In this document: in pieces, positions 32,019-43,985 of the stretch
How the letters are laid out: the number at the start of each line of letters is the position of its first letter
How positions within the stretch are numbered: the first letter of the stretch is position 1
NCBI GenBank assembly: GCA_014529385.2
Contig: CM043966.1
Span: 104,729,087-104,793,086, forward strand
Direction: 5' to 3'
Origin: Adiantum capillus-veneris
Lineage: Eukaryota > Streptophyta > Polypodiopsida > Polypodiales > Pteridaceae
DNA: 64,000 bases
Program-made: the position numbers and the translations under genes
Notes under the pieces: model-generated
Seen by the model: the letters and a program-made list of their open reading frames with translations, nothing else
The model's database searches: none
What the model was told of the DNA's origin: nothing

Positions 32019-33420
32019 AGAAGCTTAAGTTTTTTTCCATCAAAATGCAAAGTCAGGGCCTTTATTCAATTTCAATCTCCTATGCTTGGATGCCTATGAC
32101 CTAAGACAAGATGCTAACATTGGCAAACAATGCAAGGTGAGATTATTAGTTAGAGACTGTTGGAAAAAGACAATGTGCTTGGTCATTTACACGTATGCTG
32201 ATGCTGTGTTTTTGAAAAAACACAAAAATTGCTTGATGAGCTCCGTGTTTGAACTTTGGAATGTTGTCTCTTGGTGTGCATGGACTGCGAACCGGGGCAG
32301 GGGAAAGAAGCGCTGCTTGTTTTCAACAACGAATGCAAACACAAGAAGTTTTGGACAAATTCTCACAATATTTCCCACATTGTGACTTACCTCAACATCA
32401 TGAGCTTCTGTGAGGGAGGCGCCGCATACCTAGCTAGGTATGCGGTGCCTCTCGAGCAAAAGCTCATGATGTTATGCATTGTATGAAAAACATTGAGAAA
32501 GACTCCCGTCTTCCTACATGAGAAAATTTCTAAATCTTCTTGTGAAAGTGAGGGCTTCTCTCCAAATGAAATCTCCTATGCTTGCATCTTTGAGGTATGT
32601 CACATTATGCAATCTGTTACCTGTCTAGAATCTCAAATGTTGAAGTGCATTGGCCTAGGGTACGTAGATCATGGGCAAGGGAAAGAAGCTCTAGGTTGCT
32701 TTCAGTGAATGCATAGTGAGGCCCTTCCTCTGGATGCAACCACCTAAGCTTGCATCTTGAAGGCATGCACCATTTGCCCCCCATTTGTACTAAAGCTGCA
32801 GGCAGTAGGATACATGCTCAAGGACAAATACTTTGGGAACACATTGGTCAGCATGTACTAAATGCGGTACTAAATGCGGTGCACATCTGAGAAAGGGTAC
32901 CTCTAGCTTTGGCATGGTTTGACTGACTTGTATGCTAGGTGTAGTGTACTTTTGGAAGCACAAAAACTTCTGGCTTGGCCTCTCCCAACATGTTATCACT
33001 CATGTGGCATTAGGCAAGAAGTTGACATGGACAAACTGATTCATGATGAGATTGGGAAGAAAGCGTCGTTAGTGGCATTGCTTTGGTCGACGTGTTAGCA
33101 TTGCATTTGGTTGTCAATGGCATCTGTTCACATTGCACCTTGGTGTCGTCTATTCACAAAAGGACAAGAAGTGATAATGCGTCTCTAGGAGTGCATTGAT
33201 TGTGAGATATGCCCAATGGGATAAGGGCCAGATACAGTGGGCTGTCTGTATTGAATGGGCAGTGAGGATGCAATCACCTATGCTTGCATCTCAAGGGCAT
33301 TTCACATGTCGAAGCTTCGGTCAACATGTGCGCAACATGAGGGAGACTCTCTGACTGTGGTCAGATTTGCTTACATCTTGAAGGCATTGTTGACCAGCTT
33401 CTATTTGTTTGTTACAAAGT
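31960..33420 (+). pseudogene. PPR protein pseudogene
   Basis: Plus-strand sequence in all three frames repeatedly gives PPR-type phrases: QGKEALSFFHQMQSQGL (about 32005-32060), GKQCKVRLLVRD, CAW/MDCEPGQGKEALLVF (32275-32325), SEGFSPNEISYACIFEVC (32550-32600), DHGQGKEALGCFQ (32668-32708), ATT-ACILKACTICPP, GNTLVSMY (32838-32862) and DAITYACISRAFHMSK (33258-33310). These are the helix pairs of PLS-class PPR proteins, which bind RNA in chloroplasts and mitochondria. Dozens of stops and shifts show it is dead. No DYW or E domain could be seen. Confidence 0.8.
32394..32473. repeat. 80-bp near-perfect palindrome
   Basis: Symmetric about 32433/32434. The outer arms 32394-32407 and 32460-32473 are perfectly complementary (14 bp). 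The inner arms 32416-32433 and 32434-32451 are complementary at 17 of 18 positions with no loop (centre CTAG). An 8-by-8 unpaired block separates the two pairs. It lies inside the PPR pseudogene. RNA from either strand would fold into one long hairpin. Confidence 0.9.
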
Positions 33421-33738
33421 GTGTTGGAAGGTTCTCGGATTACCAAATCACATTTACAATCCGACGATCTTGTTTGTATAGCAATACACATACCACATCA
33501 CCTAACGTTGAGTCATTCTTCTCACATGGTAACGCAAAGAATCAGATCAAACTCCCAACACTTACGTAGCATTATCCTCAGTGAAACATCATGATTTCTT
33601 TCAAAATATATATTTGATACTATCAAGCCCAAGAGTGTTATATTCATGGAAAATCTATAAATTAGGGGTTTTAAAACTAGGCCTTCAATACACATGATAT
33701 AGAGGGTTTACGTATAACGAAACAGGAAGATGAGACCC
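33421..33738. other. Intergenic DNA 3' of the four-exon gene
   Basis: AT-rich. On the minus strand it would contain the 3' untranslated region and polyadenylation site of the gene ending at 33739. I do not see a clear single signal. Confidence 0.35.
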
Positions 33739-35062
33739 TTAAGTATGGCACACAAAACTAAACTTCATTCTTTGAACAACACCCTTGTGCTCAACAGCGG
33801 GAAGCTTGCCCACAGCGATCATATGTTGAACTCGGTCGGTAATTTCAGCCAGCTCCTTTTTCTTGGTCTCTTCAATCTCAGCCTTCCACTAGTGTACACA
33901 AAACCACCAAAGACAAAAGCCTAACATCAATGTAAATGCCATTTTCTTAACCATACACATTTCCTATTTATGATTTTTCCAAAAGAAAAATTGATCCTTT
34001 TTTTTTAAAATGTATACGTCTCTTGGTCTTAATCGACTTAAGGCGGCACGATTGTAAGCTGAGAAACACATTGCATGCATGTGCTGTGTCATACTTTAAT
34101 TATGAACTCCAAACCACATTTCTCTTTACCCTTTCAGCCTTTGTGTATGCATCTGCTATGGCCTTCTCTGTTTCTTCTTGGGCTCTCGAATTGATTCTGT
34201 TCGCCTCTTCTCGCGATTTTGTGATGATTTTCTCTGCCTTAACCTGTGATGCAAAACTCTTCGGTTAGTCACGTTGTGAGCACTCTTCCACGTTTCCAAT
34301 TAAAGGATTGAACTACACACAGCTGCCATCCTTATCACTTGCTCCGCTCTTTGCTCTTCCCGCTGTTTCACCTCCGTTGCTCGTGCCTCCTCATGAAGCT
34401 TTTGCCTCTCTGCTTTTGCCTGAAGCATTGAAAACCCAAAATATCTAAATGTTTTGAGAACATAGGAGACTTCTTTGATACTACGCTAAACTAATTGGAT
34501 GCTGAGTACAAACCGAACGTCGGTTTCATCAACAAAAATACAAGGCAAACGGCAGTTCACTGGCTATAATCTGATGCAAAATATGAAGCCCATGCACTTT
34601 GATTATCTGAATGCCAAGATCTTCACACCCTCATCTACTAATGTGCATGCCATTGACACAACGGGGACCGGTCCTACAATGAAGAAAAGGAAGACCCATT
34701 CATCATCATATACACAAGAGGCGTTGTGGTTATGAATACTTACAAGATCTTTCTGCGCTCTCGCCTCGACTTTTCTTGATTCTGCTTCTCGGTATGCGTG
34801 TGCTTCAGCTTCGACCCGGCCTCGATGAGCTTCTGCAAAGGCTTCAGCCTTCTCATTCAGGGACTTTGTTGTGCTATTGGTATTGTTATGAGCAGCCAAA
34901 GGCAGACTGCTGTTTGGTGACATCCGCCCAGAGCGCGCATCCTGGAAGAGTAGGGGTGGGACGACAGCATTGTTTGAGGGCGTCGTCAACACCAGCGCCC
35001 CATTCTGTGCATGGACCATAGCTCCATTGCCAACAACAACACTGGTGGGAGGCTTAGGCGAC

Positions 35063-35067
<5 letters not shown>
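33739..35067 (-). CDS. Four-exon gene, alanine/glutamate-rich coiled-coil protein, possibly remorin-like
   Basis: Minus-strand exons 35067-34744, 34419-34339, 34243-34130 and 33888-33739 join to an open frame of 222 codons plus TAA. All three introns are phase 0 with GT...AG borders (GTAAGT/TTCAG, GTGATA/CACAG, GTAAAG/ACTAG) and lengths 324, 95 and 241 bp. Residues 1-70 are low in complexity (S, P, N, A), and 70-205 are a continuous charged coiled coil (NEKAEAFAEAHRGRVEAEAH; KAERQKLHEEARATEVKQR). The end TKKKELAEITDRVQHMIAVGKLP resembles the last helix and (R-x-x-)GKLP of the remorin C-terminal domain, a membrane-raft protein family. But the usual tryptophan block is not where expected, so the family is tentative. 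ATG was chosen because it is the first in frame after the TATA box. No frame damage seen. Confidence 0.7.
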
Positions 35068-35123
<56 letters not shown>

Positions 35124-35152
35124 AAACAATTCTCTCTTCTATATATACACAG
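35068..35152 (-). promoter_or_regulatory. TATA box and GA/CA-rich leader of the four-exon gene
   Basis: Upstream of the start codon on the minus strand lie a GA run (35068-35100), a GT run (35102-35123) and then TATATATAG at about 35141-35149. A TATA box 75-80 bp before the ATG would place transcription start inside or just before the GT/GA tract. The 5' leader would then be mostly GA repeat. GA-rich leaders and downstream Y-patches are common in plant core promoters. Confidence 0.5.
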
Positions 35153-35613
35153 ATGGGCGCTGCTCAAATTTGCTCCCCAAGAACCCTGTGCTTTAGCGTG
35201 CTTGCGCTCTGTAATGCGCCATCGCCGCACAAGCTGAAAGAAGGCTTTGATCGAAGTAGGAAAGAAGAAGCCTTTCAAGCTGCATGCATTCTTCGCTACT
35301 GCAAGTTCACGTCTAGTAAGTAGCCGCCGCCTCAAGATCAAGAAGCCACCCACCCTCTTTAGCACAGGTTTTACAAAACCCTTTAGAAGCCTATTGCCAT
35401 TCAAAAAAGGTTTAAAATGTAATTAACATTTCATGGACCTTTTCCACTCACATATTGTGAGTTTTGCCCAAAAAAAAAACATATCTCCATCCTGGGTTCA
35501 CATCAGGGCATGGTCACGCAAGGCTTCGTTATTCGTAAGCCTTGACTGCTTCTCACCATGGCAGGTACGGATGCTCAGAGTGTGACAGGCATCAGCAAGT
35601 AGAGAGAGAGAGA

Positions 35614-35646
<33 letters not shown>

Positions 35647-36495
35647 CGAGGCGCAATAGGAGAGAACACTTGAGCTAACCAACGCATAGTTTTCAAACTA
35701 TGGCATAGTAACACAACTAAGCCGGTGAAAAGTTGTGAAAAGTTGCTTGTGTCAGAGCTGGTCGAGTGTTCTTACAAAAAACTAAGCCTCGCGTGACCAC
35801 CACCATAAAGACCGCGTCGTCCCATGCATAGTATATAGTGTTGACCCCATGGGATCTTGAATTAAGCATGAGTGATGGGAGGGACACGACTTTCAGGGCG
35901 ATTGTGATCCGTCCTATGGGTCCGAGTTTACTTGTTTGATTTTGCAAGGGGGGAGTTCACACTATATGCATTTGTGATTTGGGCTAAAGAGATAAGAAAT
36001 CCCATGCAAGCATGTGGTTAGGGCATGATGTTGCCAATGAGCACGTTGTGGGCTCGAAATTAGGGGAGCTATTCACATACGACACTCTTCTGGACCGTCA
36101 ATTATGATTTTTCTTGTCTTGAATGTTTTATTCTCAATTATCATAGCTTGTATACTTGCGCGGAGTCCCTACAACAAATATGCAAAATAGTGAGAGCATT
36201 CCAATAGACGGGAGTGTGGTCTCATGTTTTTTTTATCATCGTGTCGAGAATAGTGATGAATTGATGAGGTTTTGCCCGAGCTCCCACTAGGTATGGAATG
36301 GGCATGATATGGCCAAATTTGGTCCATTTATGGTTTATTTACGGCTTCTAGAAACCAAGGATGTGTGACATTGTGATGCAAAGATTTGTGGAATTTGGGG
36401 TTTCCGATTTGAAATTGATGTTTGAGATGTGAACATCAGGTTTGAGAACTGGGCATGCTTTTTGGGGGTCAAATTGGGCTTAGAATGCAAATTTA
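35153..36495. other. Intergenic DNA left of the CACTA element
   Basis: Contains upstream promoter sequence of the four-exon gene and a mixed (GA)(GT)(GA) microsatellite at 35601-35647. No supported gene. It ends at the TTA target site of the CACTA element (36493-36495). Confidence 0.45.
36493..36495 (+). other. CACTA target-site duplication, left
   Basis: TTA, matching TTA at 44778-44780 on the other side of the element. Confidence 0.85.
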
Positions 36496-36567
36496 CACTA
36501 CAAGAAGTTGTGTGCTCTTGTGAAGCTTTTAGCGACGGAAATACATTGGGTTTTTATAACCCCCGGT

Positions 36568-36703
36568 GTCGCTATGAGCGTCGATACAAAGACGTCGCTA
36601 TATGCGTCGCTATAAACGTCGCTATATAGCGATGCCTATAGCGACGACTATAGCGACGCTGCAGGGCCAGCAATAGCGGCGCTGCAGAGCCTTATATAGC
36701 GAC
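36568..36703. repeat. CACTA left subterminal repeats
   Basis: Seven exact copies of the 8-mer GTCGCTAT or its complement ATAGCGAC lie within 136 bp (starts 36568, 36594, 36606, 36618 direct; 36638, 36650, 36696 inverted), with several one-base variants between them. In En/Spm such subterminal 12-mer arrays are the binding sites of the TNPA protein; by analogy these should bind this element's own protein. Confidence 0.85.
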
Positions 36704-37122
36704 GGTCATAGAGACGCCCAAGAGGAAAAAAATTTGGTTCAATGCCCTGCCACCCATCAACCATATTGAATGTTTCATTTGTCTATTTACCTTTGAAAAA
36801 AAGTGCAAAGGTAAATATAGACCCAAAATAGTCACCCACAAGACAGTATAATCATTAACTCCATCATCCATAGCACGTATTGTTTGCAAAATAAAGATAC
36901 AAAAATGACTAGCGTGAATTGATGAAAGTAAATCAATGACAATTGTACACATAGGCAAAATCACTTGATTGTTAATCTTTGCAAATGTAATAGTTACAAA
37001 CCATTGTCATTATTTAAAAAATATACATGGTTTTCAAAAAGACGTATAAAAGTCGTCTCATGATACATAATCTATAACAAAAAGAAACTAATGCTATCTA
37101 GCTATGGCTAAATTGACGTCGT

Positions 37123-38426
37123 CTAATCAGACGTCTCATCGCGTCGAAGCGGTGCATCTGTCGGATTCTGCAAAAAAAAACAATAAGATAGCTTTTTGTA
37201 AGTATAAACATATAGCGACGTTTATAAAACAATACAATAAATAGAAAATAATAAACCATAATACTAACCATGCCGCCGCGAGAACTCAAGATGTCTATAA
37301 GGGCGTTTAGGCCCTTCCTACCTGCGTACTCACGCTCGTACGATGTGGGATCACGTCCTGTAAACAATCACTGTCAAAACATACAAAGAATCCATTATGT
37401 TAGAATTTCAAATCCCATAAACCCTAAACTATCAAACATAGATGTGAAAACACTTACAAAATCGGCCTCAAATGATGCCCACCCGCCGCTCCCCAAGTGG
37501 TGCGATCTCCCTGTCTCTACTCGCGCTCTAGCTGCCTCCTTTTGTTGCTTCCACTTGTCGGGATTCTCATGCGCTTCTTTCTTCGCATGCTTCCAATCTT
37601 CTTTGGCCATCCAATCTTGTCTGCTCCACTCATGCTTGATTGCTTTTGCACTTCGGAACGCTTATGCTTGCAGTATTCGCGCATTCGAACCTTCATCACA
37701 TCTTCATTGAAGCGGTCATCCCGTGTCGGAACGGGAAACTCGTCATGAAGCATGCTGAATACTCTATCTTTTAATTCATTCGGTACTTCACTCCAGGTGT
37801 TTAGTATGTAGTGTCTAAACACCTGAGAGCAAAGACCGCGCATGCGCGAAATCACCTTCTTGCCTTCATCATCCAAGATGATTCCGCCGCTGAAGTCGAC
37901 GGAGTAAGGCAAGTCCTCTCGCCGCTGACGCGTGAACCTGGGTGTCTCGGCAGGGGTCTCTAGCGGCGTGTCAACGGGGGTACGGACACTAGGTGTCTCC
38001 ACTGGAGTCTGAGCCCCGAAGTGAGGAGTGTCCACTGGAGTGACTCCTGGAGGAGTAGCTAGTGGTGTGTAGCTGCGGGGAACGGAAATCAGCCGCGCAA
38101 AACCTGGTGTCAATGGCGATGTCGTGGCTGGTGTTGGGACGGGCAAAGAAGAGGAGGGTAAAGAGCCTCGTCGAACACGAGGCGGTGTCGAAGCATCGGT
38201 GGCAGCACCCCACAACAACCGCCACCGCCACCACTAGAGCGCCATCGCCTAGACGAGTGTGAAGATCGTCTCGTCGACACCGAAGCTTCGGAGCACGCTG
38301 AGGACTCCGAAACAGAGGGAGATGCGGATGGAGTAGGAACGCGCGATGGTGTGCCAGAGCGATGACGCTCCATGTACCATTGTGTCTGTTGGGGTGACAA
38401 AGAAGAAAGAAACTCCTCATCATCCA
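37123..38426 (-). pseudogene. Ptta/En/Spm-family transposase protein (TNPA-like partner)
   Basis: Minus-strand exons 38426-37458, 37357-37269 and 37167-37123 have good GT...AG borders (GTAAGT, GTTAGT; both acceptors end in CAG). The N-terminus is MDDEEFLSSLSPQQTQWYMERH, followed by a serine-rich and then a P/T-rich repeat region (T-P-V-D-T-P, T-P-V-E-T-P). The core YSVDFSGGIILDDEGKKVISRM, VPNELKDRVFSMLHDEFP, VMKVRMREYCKHKRSE is characteristic of the plant Ptta/En/Spm transposase family. The basic KEDWKHAKKEAHENPDKWKQ and GRDPTSYEREYAGRKG end follows. Frameshifts near 38215 and 37600 break it. In En/Spm the partner protein binds subterminal repeats. Confidence 0.8.
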
Positions 38427-38493
38427 TACCTACATTAAACACACGAACATTTAAACTTAATATTGAATGAATGGAGTAGAAAACATGGACAAG

Positions 38494-38498
<5 letters not shown>

Positions 38499-38542
<44 letters not shown>
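38499..38542. repeat. Microsatellite (GA)n
   Basis: Pure GA run between the two transposase genes of the CACTA element. Confidence 0.95.
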
Positions 38543-38546
<4 letters not shown>

Positions 38547-38999
38547 AGGAGGTGCTCGTCGTCTCTGCTTATGAGAACATACCTAGAGCATACGTAGCTG
38601 GAGTGGACGCAAAGACCATTAAATACAATGATGCAATGACGCATATAAATACAATGACGCAATGACGCAAATACTTAGAGAGCCAGAGTTTTCACAAAAC
38701 GAAGCAAAATTGTTCAAAACGGAGAATCGTACAAGAACTTGAAGGTGCTTGTAGCTTTGGAATGTTCAAAGGCTAACAACAAAAGAAAGCGTTCTTCTTC
38801 TATTCAACTTGAGTGATGAAAGAGGCAAGTGCATAACTCTGAATTTACAAAACGGAGCAAAATTGTTCAAATACAATATTTATGGCTTTAAGAGATCTCT
38901 CTCTCATCCTCGCATAGCTCAGCATAACTTCCTATATCTATATAGAGCTCTCCGTTTAAATAGATGTCCTCTGTTTCATTTTGTAGATCCTTTGCATGC

Positions 39000-41286
39000 A
39001 CCCCATAGAGAGTAGTAGCTTGATGTTCGTCTGGAACCACCTCCACGACTTCTCACTGAGCATCTTTTCCGATCTCCTCCATTGATGCCGCTGTGATTGG
39101 CACATCAGAGACAAACATCCCTCAATGGCAACCGGTAAATAAACTGCAAAACACGTGCAGCAATGATATTAAAGTCCACACGCGAATTTGTTACACAATT
39201 CCCACTATGATATACTCCACTATGAACATACCTGACACATTTTATGCCAGTCGTGTGACTTCAAACCGGTAAGCTTTCCTTCTTTAGTAAAACACGTTCA
39301 GAGCGAGTGCATTACGCCAGTGGGGGTCCGCAAAGATCGAATGGTCTCTTTTACTTTGCGTTCTTGGGCTCCTGTGAAAATCCATGGTGCTTTAGGTAGT
39401 TTTATCGATCCATCGGACGCTGTTTGCGGCCAATATTGCTCCATACGATCCACATTTCTAAGGTCAACTCTGGCTCCCAAAGTATCTTTCTTGCCGGTCA
39501 GATGGTCCCATAGTAGATTACCCACATTCTTGAATATGTGCATTGGATCGAGCAAGTGATTGATCATGAGTTGGGGCCAGTATGGTAACTCGTACCATAG
39601 AGATAGTCTCTTCATCCCTGGGGGCAATCCGTCGTCACACATCTCCTTCTACTCTAACCATTCTTGTGCAGACATCCTCGGTGGCTCTCTTCCAAAAAGC
39701 CATCGCGTAACACATGATTCTCTGGAAGATACGCTTGATGACCTTCGTAGATTTGCTTCTTCAATGAGGGCGCCCTACGTGCATTCAGTCTAGGTCCACA
39801 TGTGACACATGCTCTGTATCCGCTTGTTTGAAGCCATGCATGTATACACATGATAATAGATCAGCTTGAGAAAAACCAAGATTTACAGTGTCTGAGTGAG
39901 GAGTGTAAATAGATCACCTGAGCATTCTGTTAGTCCGGGATAGTCATGCATGGTCCACATTAGAATGTCTCTAATCAAATCATTCCGTTGACCTATGTGT
40001 CGGCTCATATCCACCACTTCTATGCCAATCCACAATTGTTGTATCTCTTCCAAAAGTGGACGAAGATACACATCCATATTCTTCACTTTATATCACCCCG
40101 GAACAATCAAGCTTAGCCATAGGTGCCCCTTCTTCGTAGTCAACCACTGGGGAATGTTGTACTTGACGATTACAATGGGCCATACACTGTAAGATGTTGA
40201 TCTTTGACCAAATGGATTTACGCCATCCATAGCCAGGCCTAAGCGCCAATTTTGAGCTTCCCTGGCAAAATCCGACCATGTTCCATCTATATGTTTCCAG
40301 GCTGCACAATCTGCAGGAATCCGTAGCACACCATCCGAAGATTTATTCTCCTCATGCCATGATGCTAGGGCGGCCATGGACTTACATTCAAAGAAATGCT
40401 TGATGCAAGGAAGCAGAGGAAAATTTTGCAAAACCTTTTGTGGAATTTTTGTTCCGTGGAGATCTACTCGATATCTTTAGGAATCACATTTCGAACACTT
40501 CTCCATGTCTATGTGTTCCCCTCTGAAAAGAATGCAGTCATTAGGACAAGCGTGGATCGAATTGTAATCCATCCCCAAGTTTCGCAAAATCTTTCTTGCT
40601 TCCTCTCGGGAATCTGGCATCACATTATCAGTTGGTAGTATGTGCTCTTTGAGCAATCTACACAGCATAAAAATACGGTACAATTGTGTAAAAATCTATC
40701 AGATCATTATACATTTAGAGTTTTATTAAATTAAACTAATTGTAATAGATCACCTGAAAAGCGTTGTGACGCTAGTGTCACTCCATCCAAACTTTGTCTG
40801 CATGTTGAGAAGAACCAGGAGCGCTTTCAATCTAGACACACGTGCTCCATTATACAATGACGTATTGGCTTCACTTTTCATATCATCATAGACAAGCCTT
40901 TCTGAATCCATGATCGTCTCGATCATTTCATCAATCTCGGGCTCAAACATTGCCTCATTGGGAATGTGGTCTACATGATCATCCCCCGAGCTGTCAGAGG
41001 CTGCATCTTGTGGGCTCACATATGATGCTTGACCAAAACGCCTGCGAACACGTCTACTGGGTTGCAAGATTGCTGCATGTTGGCCAACGTCAGAGTCCGA
41101 CGAGTTATAATTGGCAACAACTCGATCTATAATAGATGGATCGAGCTCGCCAAATTCACGAACGTGCTGCAAAGAAACGCGTCTTGTCCGTCGCATAACA
41201 TGCTTGCAATGATCACAAGGACATAAGATCCTCGTTGAGAGATAGGTGTTTCAGTTGGGCGGCCCCACATCCTCGTCACTACTCAT
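39000..41286 (-). pseudogene. TNP2-type CACTA transposase gene, copy 1
   Basis: Starting at ATG 41286 (MSSDEDVGPP) the minus strand encodes the transposase-associated domain (ILCPCDHCKH), an acidic linker and LKALLVLLNMQTKFGWSD. Then come IHACPNDCILFRGEH, the TNP2 core (WRLGLAMDGVNPFGQRSTSYSVWPIVIV, YNIPQWLTTKKGHLWLSLIVPG), PLLEEIQQLWIGIEVVDMS, MWTMHDYPGL, ACVTCGP and DPMHIFKNVGNLLWDHLTGKKDTLGARVDL. It ends GLKSHDWHKMCQ with an intron donor near 39230 and a last recognisable exon near 39050-39143. An early TGA (CGA to TGA) about ten codons after the start and several later shifts make it inactive. Introns are visible, for example at 40753. It would cut and paste the element ends. Confidence 0.85.
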
Positions 41287-41348
41287 AATGAGGGTAAAAA
41301 TCTTATAACCTGGACAACAAATTTAATCTTCTATTGGAATTATTCGTC

Positions 41349-41350
<2 letters not shown>

Positions 41351-41398
<48 letters not shown>
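41351..41398. repeat. Microsatellite (CT)n upstream of TNP2 start
   Basis: Pure CT on the plus strand, so GA in the direction of the transposase gene, 65 bp upstream of its ATG. The second copy has the same repeat at the same place (47841-47905), longer. Confidence 0.95.
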
Positions 41399-41401
<3 letters not shown>

Positions 41402-41749
41402 TTCACACTGTAAACTACCTCACATTCTCTAGTCATGTCCAATCCCTGCACACCTCGGTCTAGAGGTGCACAGAGATCAGAACCACCGGGTTATAATCTC
41501 GTCTTTATTGGTCAATGCCTATATTTGTGGGTACAAGAAATCTACACACCCACGTCTACATGATATTGCATGTAGTGGACAAAACCCCTTTGCCTCTTCT
41601 CTAGTTGTAGCATTTCAGAACATCTTAACATCTTTTCACAGTAGATCTTTGTTTGTAGCATGCAGGTACGCCATTCTTGCAATGTAGCTGATGTCTGCTC
41701 AAGGCACTTAATTCTTACTTTAGATTTGACGGGATGTGGTGTGTGTGTG

Positions 41750-43550
41750 TGTTTACTGTTATTTTTGCAACTATACAGAACTATATAGTGAATTGCACCA
41801 TTGAACACAACTAGTAGACTTCAAGACATGATACAATCATATTTATACACTCAGAGAACATGATCATAAATTACTGAATTAATTTTTCAAGAATGAAGTA
41901 CAATATATCACTCAGGAGGAGTAGGACGTCCTCTGGTAAGTGAAGGAGATATCGGTACCTGCCACCATCCAAACATCAAAGCTTATTAGAATAGGCTACA
42001 ATGAATGGGTAGACAGGTACCAAGTGACCTCTGCCACTTGTTATTGTTGTCACACCCCTAGAACAACCTCCTACTATTATCCTGAATTTTGATTTTTTAC
42101 ATTGGTCGGTTCAAAAACCATTTTTGCTTTCCTAGGTAAGTATTCCCTAGTCCTATAGGGTTCTACTGTAGGTGATTTAAGCTCCAATCTGGCCATTTTT
42201 AGCTTTTTATTATTTGCCTTCATGTTCTCTGGGTTACTATTCAGCCTAATTCGTGCAGTCAGCCTTACTTTGTTTAGTTCCTGTATCAGACAAACATTCA
42301 TTTCATGAGAGTTGGCAATCCTTGTTACTCGATATTAAAAAAAATTTGCCAGAGTTTTGTTTGTTTTTCTAAACAATTTTCAAAAAAAACCATAACCGTA
42401 TCAAGGTTTCAAACATTCCAATTATCTTCATGTATGTGATTCAAAACCTGCTCTCAAAAAAAACCCGTCATTTATCTTGACAAGCAACCAGTTGCCTTCC
42501 AAAAACACCTTAATATGCATGTCTTTCAAAAAAAACTACCTTTATCAATACCTGCAAATGATTGATTAAGCATAATCCAGTCTCAACACAAAAAGCATTT
42601 CCTTATTCAGATTAAGTCTGTAACCATCAAGTTATTCCTAAATTTTCGCTCGGACCAGCACAGCCAGCCTGCTCATTCATCATGATATGTTTCCGGATCA
42701 GAGAGTAAATTCGTGAAAGGATTCTTTAAGTCCAGCAATATATGTGATTCAACAATCGCTCAAAAAACCACAGTTATTATACCATTTTTTCTCGACAAGC
42801 GACCACTTCCATATTAATTCTCTTCCAGAACTACTTCATGTACACATACATATGCTCAGGTATGCATAACTGAGTGTTATCAACAACCAGACAACATTCA
42901 TCTTCATGCCTCTATGTGATTAAGTGGGTGTTTTTTTTTTAAAACTGAAAAAGCGGTCTAAGTATCCAGACATTATATTAGTTGAGCAAGCATGCATTAT
43001 TTCCTCAATATTCCTGTTGTAGGTTCCCGAAGTCTTAGTTTCCCTATTTCTCAATTAGGCATTTCATCCTGCTTGAATATACTCAATCAAGAGTTCTATA
43101 GTTTTGTTTAATCACATGCACCAGTAAAGATCAGTACAGTTTATGCTTTTAACGATCAGAATTCTCAAGTAAGGGTCAGTTTATTGTTGCATGCTTTGAA
43201 AACTGTTTTATGCCTTTTTTCCTATGCGGATTAGTGCATGCTCTCTTTTATGCTATGCAGGTCAGCATGATCAAACTGTTAAATATGCTAAATTTATGTT
43301 GAATTATTCATACCCATTCATCCTTATTGACCCCATACTTATACATGATTTTGTACCACAGCTTTTCGCATTAAGACAGTGCTCATATGTGTATATATGG
43401 TGTGTTAAGCTCAGTAGATCAAGGTGGAGATCTACCTGTGAATTCGTCATTGCCTCTCTCAGCGTTAGGAGATGCCTCTGCAGGGAATGTCAATGCGCGG
43501 AGTCTCCTCCACTCCCTTAGGTTCGGTCCAACTTTAGGGCGCTGATGCCT
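41750..43550. other. Non-coding interior of the CACTA element
   Basis: About 1.8 kb of AT-rich sequence with many runs of A or T and no supported gene. It is the filler between the transposase genes and the right end, and its origin is unknown. Confidence 0.45.
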
Positions 43551-43668
43551 GTGTGCTCGATTGGGCAATGGTGCAGATGAGGTGCCTGCTATGGTTGGCG
43601 CTGCGTTTATAAGCCCCTCAGAAGCTCTACCCGATTTCGGTGCTTTCAAGACAGCCATGCTCCTGCCT
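43551..43668 (+). repeat. 118-bp direct repeat, copy 1
   Basis: Begins GTGTGCTCGATTGGGCAATG and is repeated at 43986-44103 with only a few substitutions. The minus strand of both reads MAVLKAPKSGRA-EGL-NAA-T-AGTSSAPLPNRAH in an open frame, so it may derive from a coding sequence, but I do not recognise it. Confidence 0.85.
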
Positions 43669-43985
43669 CGGCTCAGAGACTATGTTTAGCAGTAATACCA
43701 TTTACTTTATTCATAGCAAGTGAGATTGCTTTAAAATTGTTATGTGCCCTGAATCCCTTAGGCCCTATTCACGTGAGAAGACATCAAGTCCTTTTTATTT
43801 TTTGGCACCAAATAGAATGTTCTATTCCAAACAAAATTGAATACAACCATATGCAAAACAATTTCCACGAGTATGGCATAGGATGTTCTCCAAAAACTCT
43901 CCGGGGCATTCACATTGTTCCTCCACTGCTGCCTTTGCCTGATAGTGGTGTGTGTGCTTGATGGGCGATGATGCAGGCCTTATGT

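Noticed and set aside
34499-34735. Plus-strand frame of 78 codons
   Set aside because: It lies inside the first intron of the four-exon gene on the other strand and has no independent support.
41466-41687. Short plus-strand frames, duplicated at 48210-48392
   Set aside because: They recur only because the CACTA interior is duplicated, lie upstream of the transposase on the opposite strand, and show no motif.
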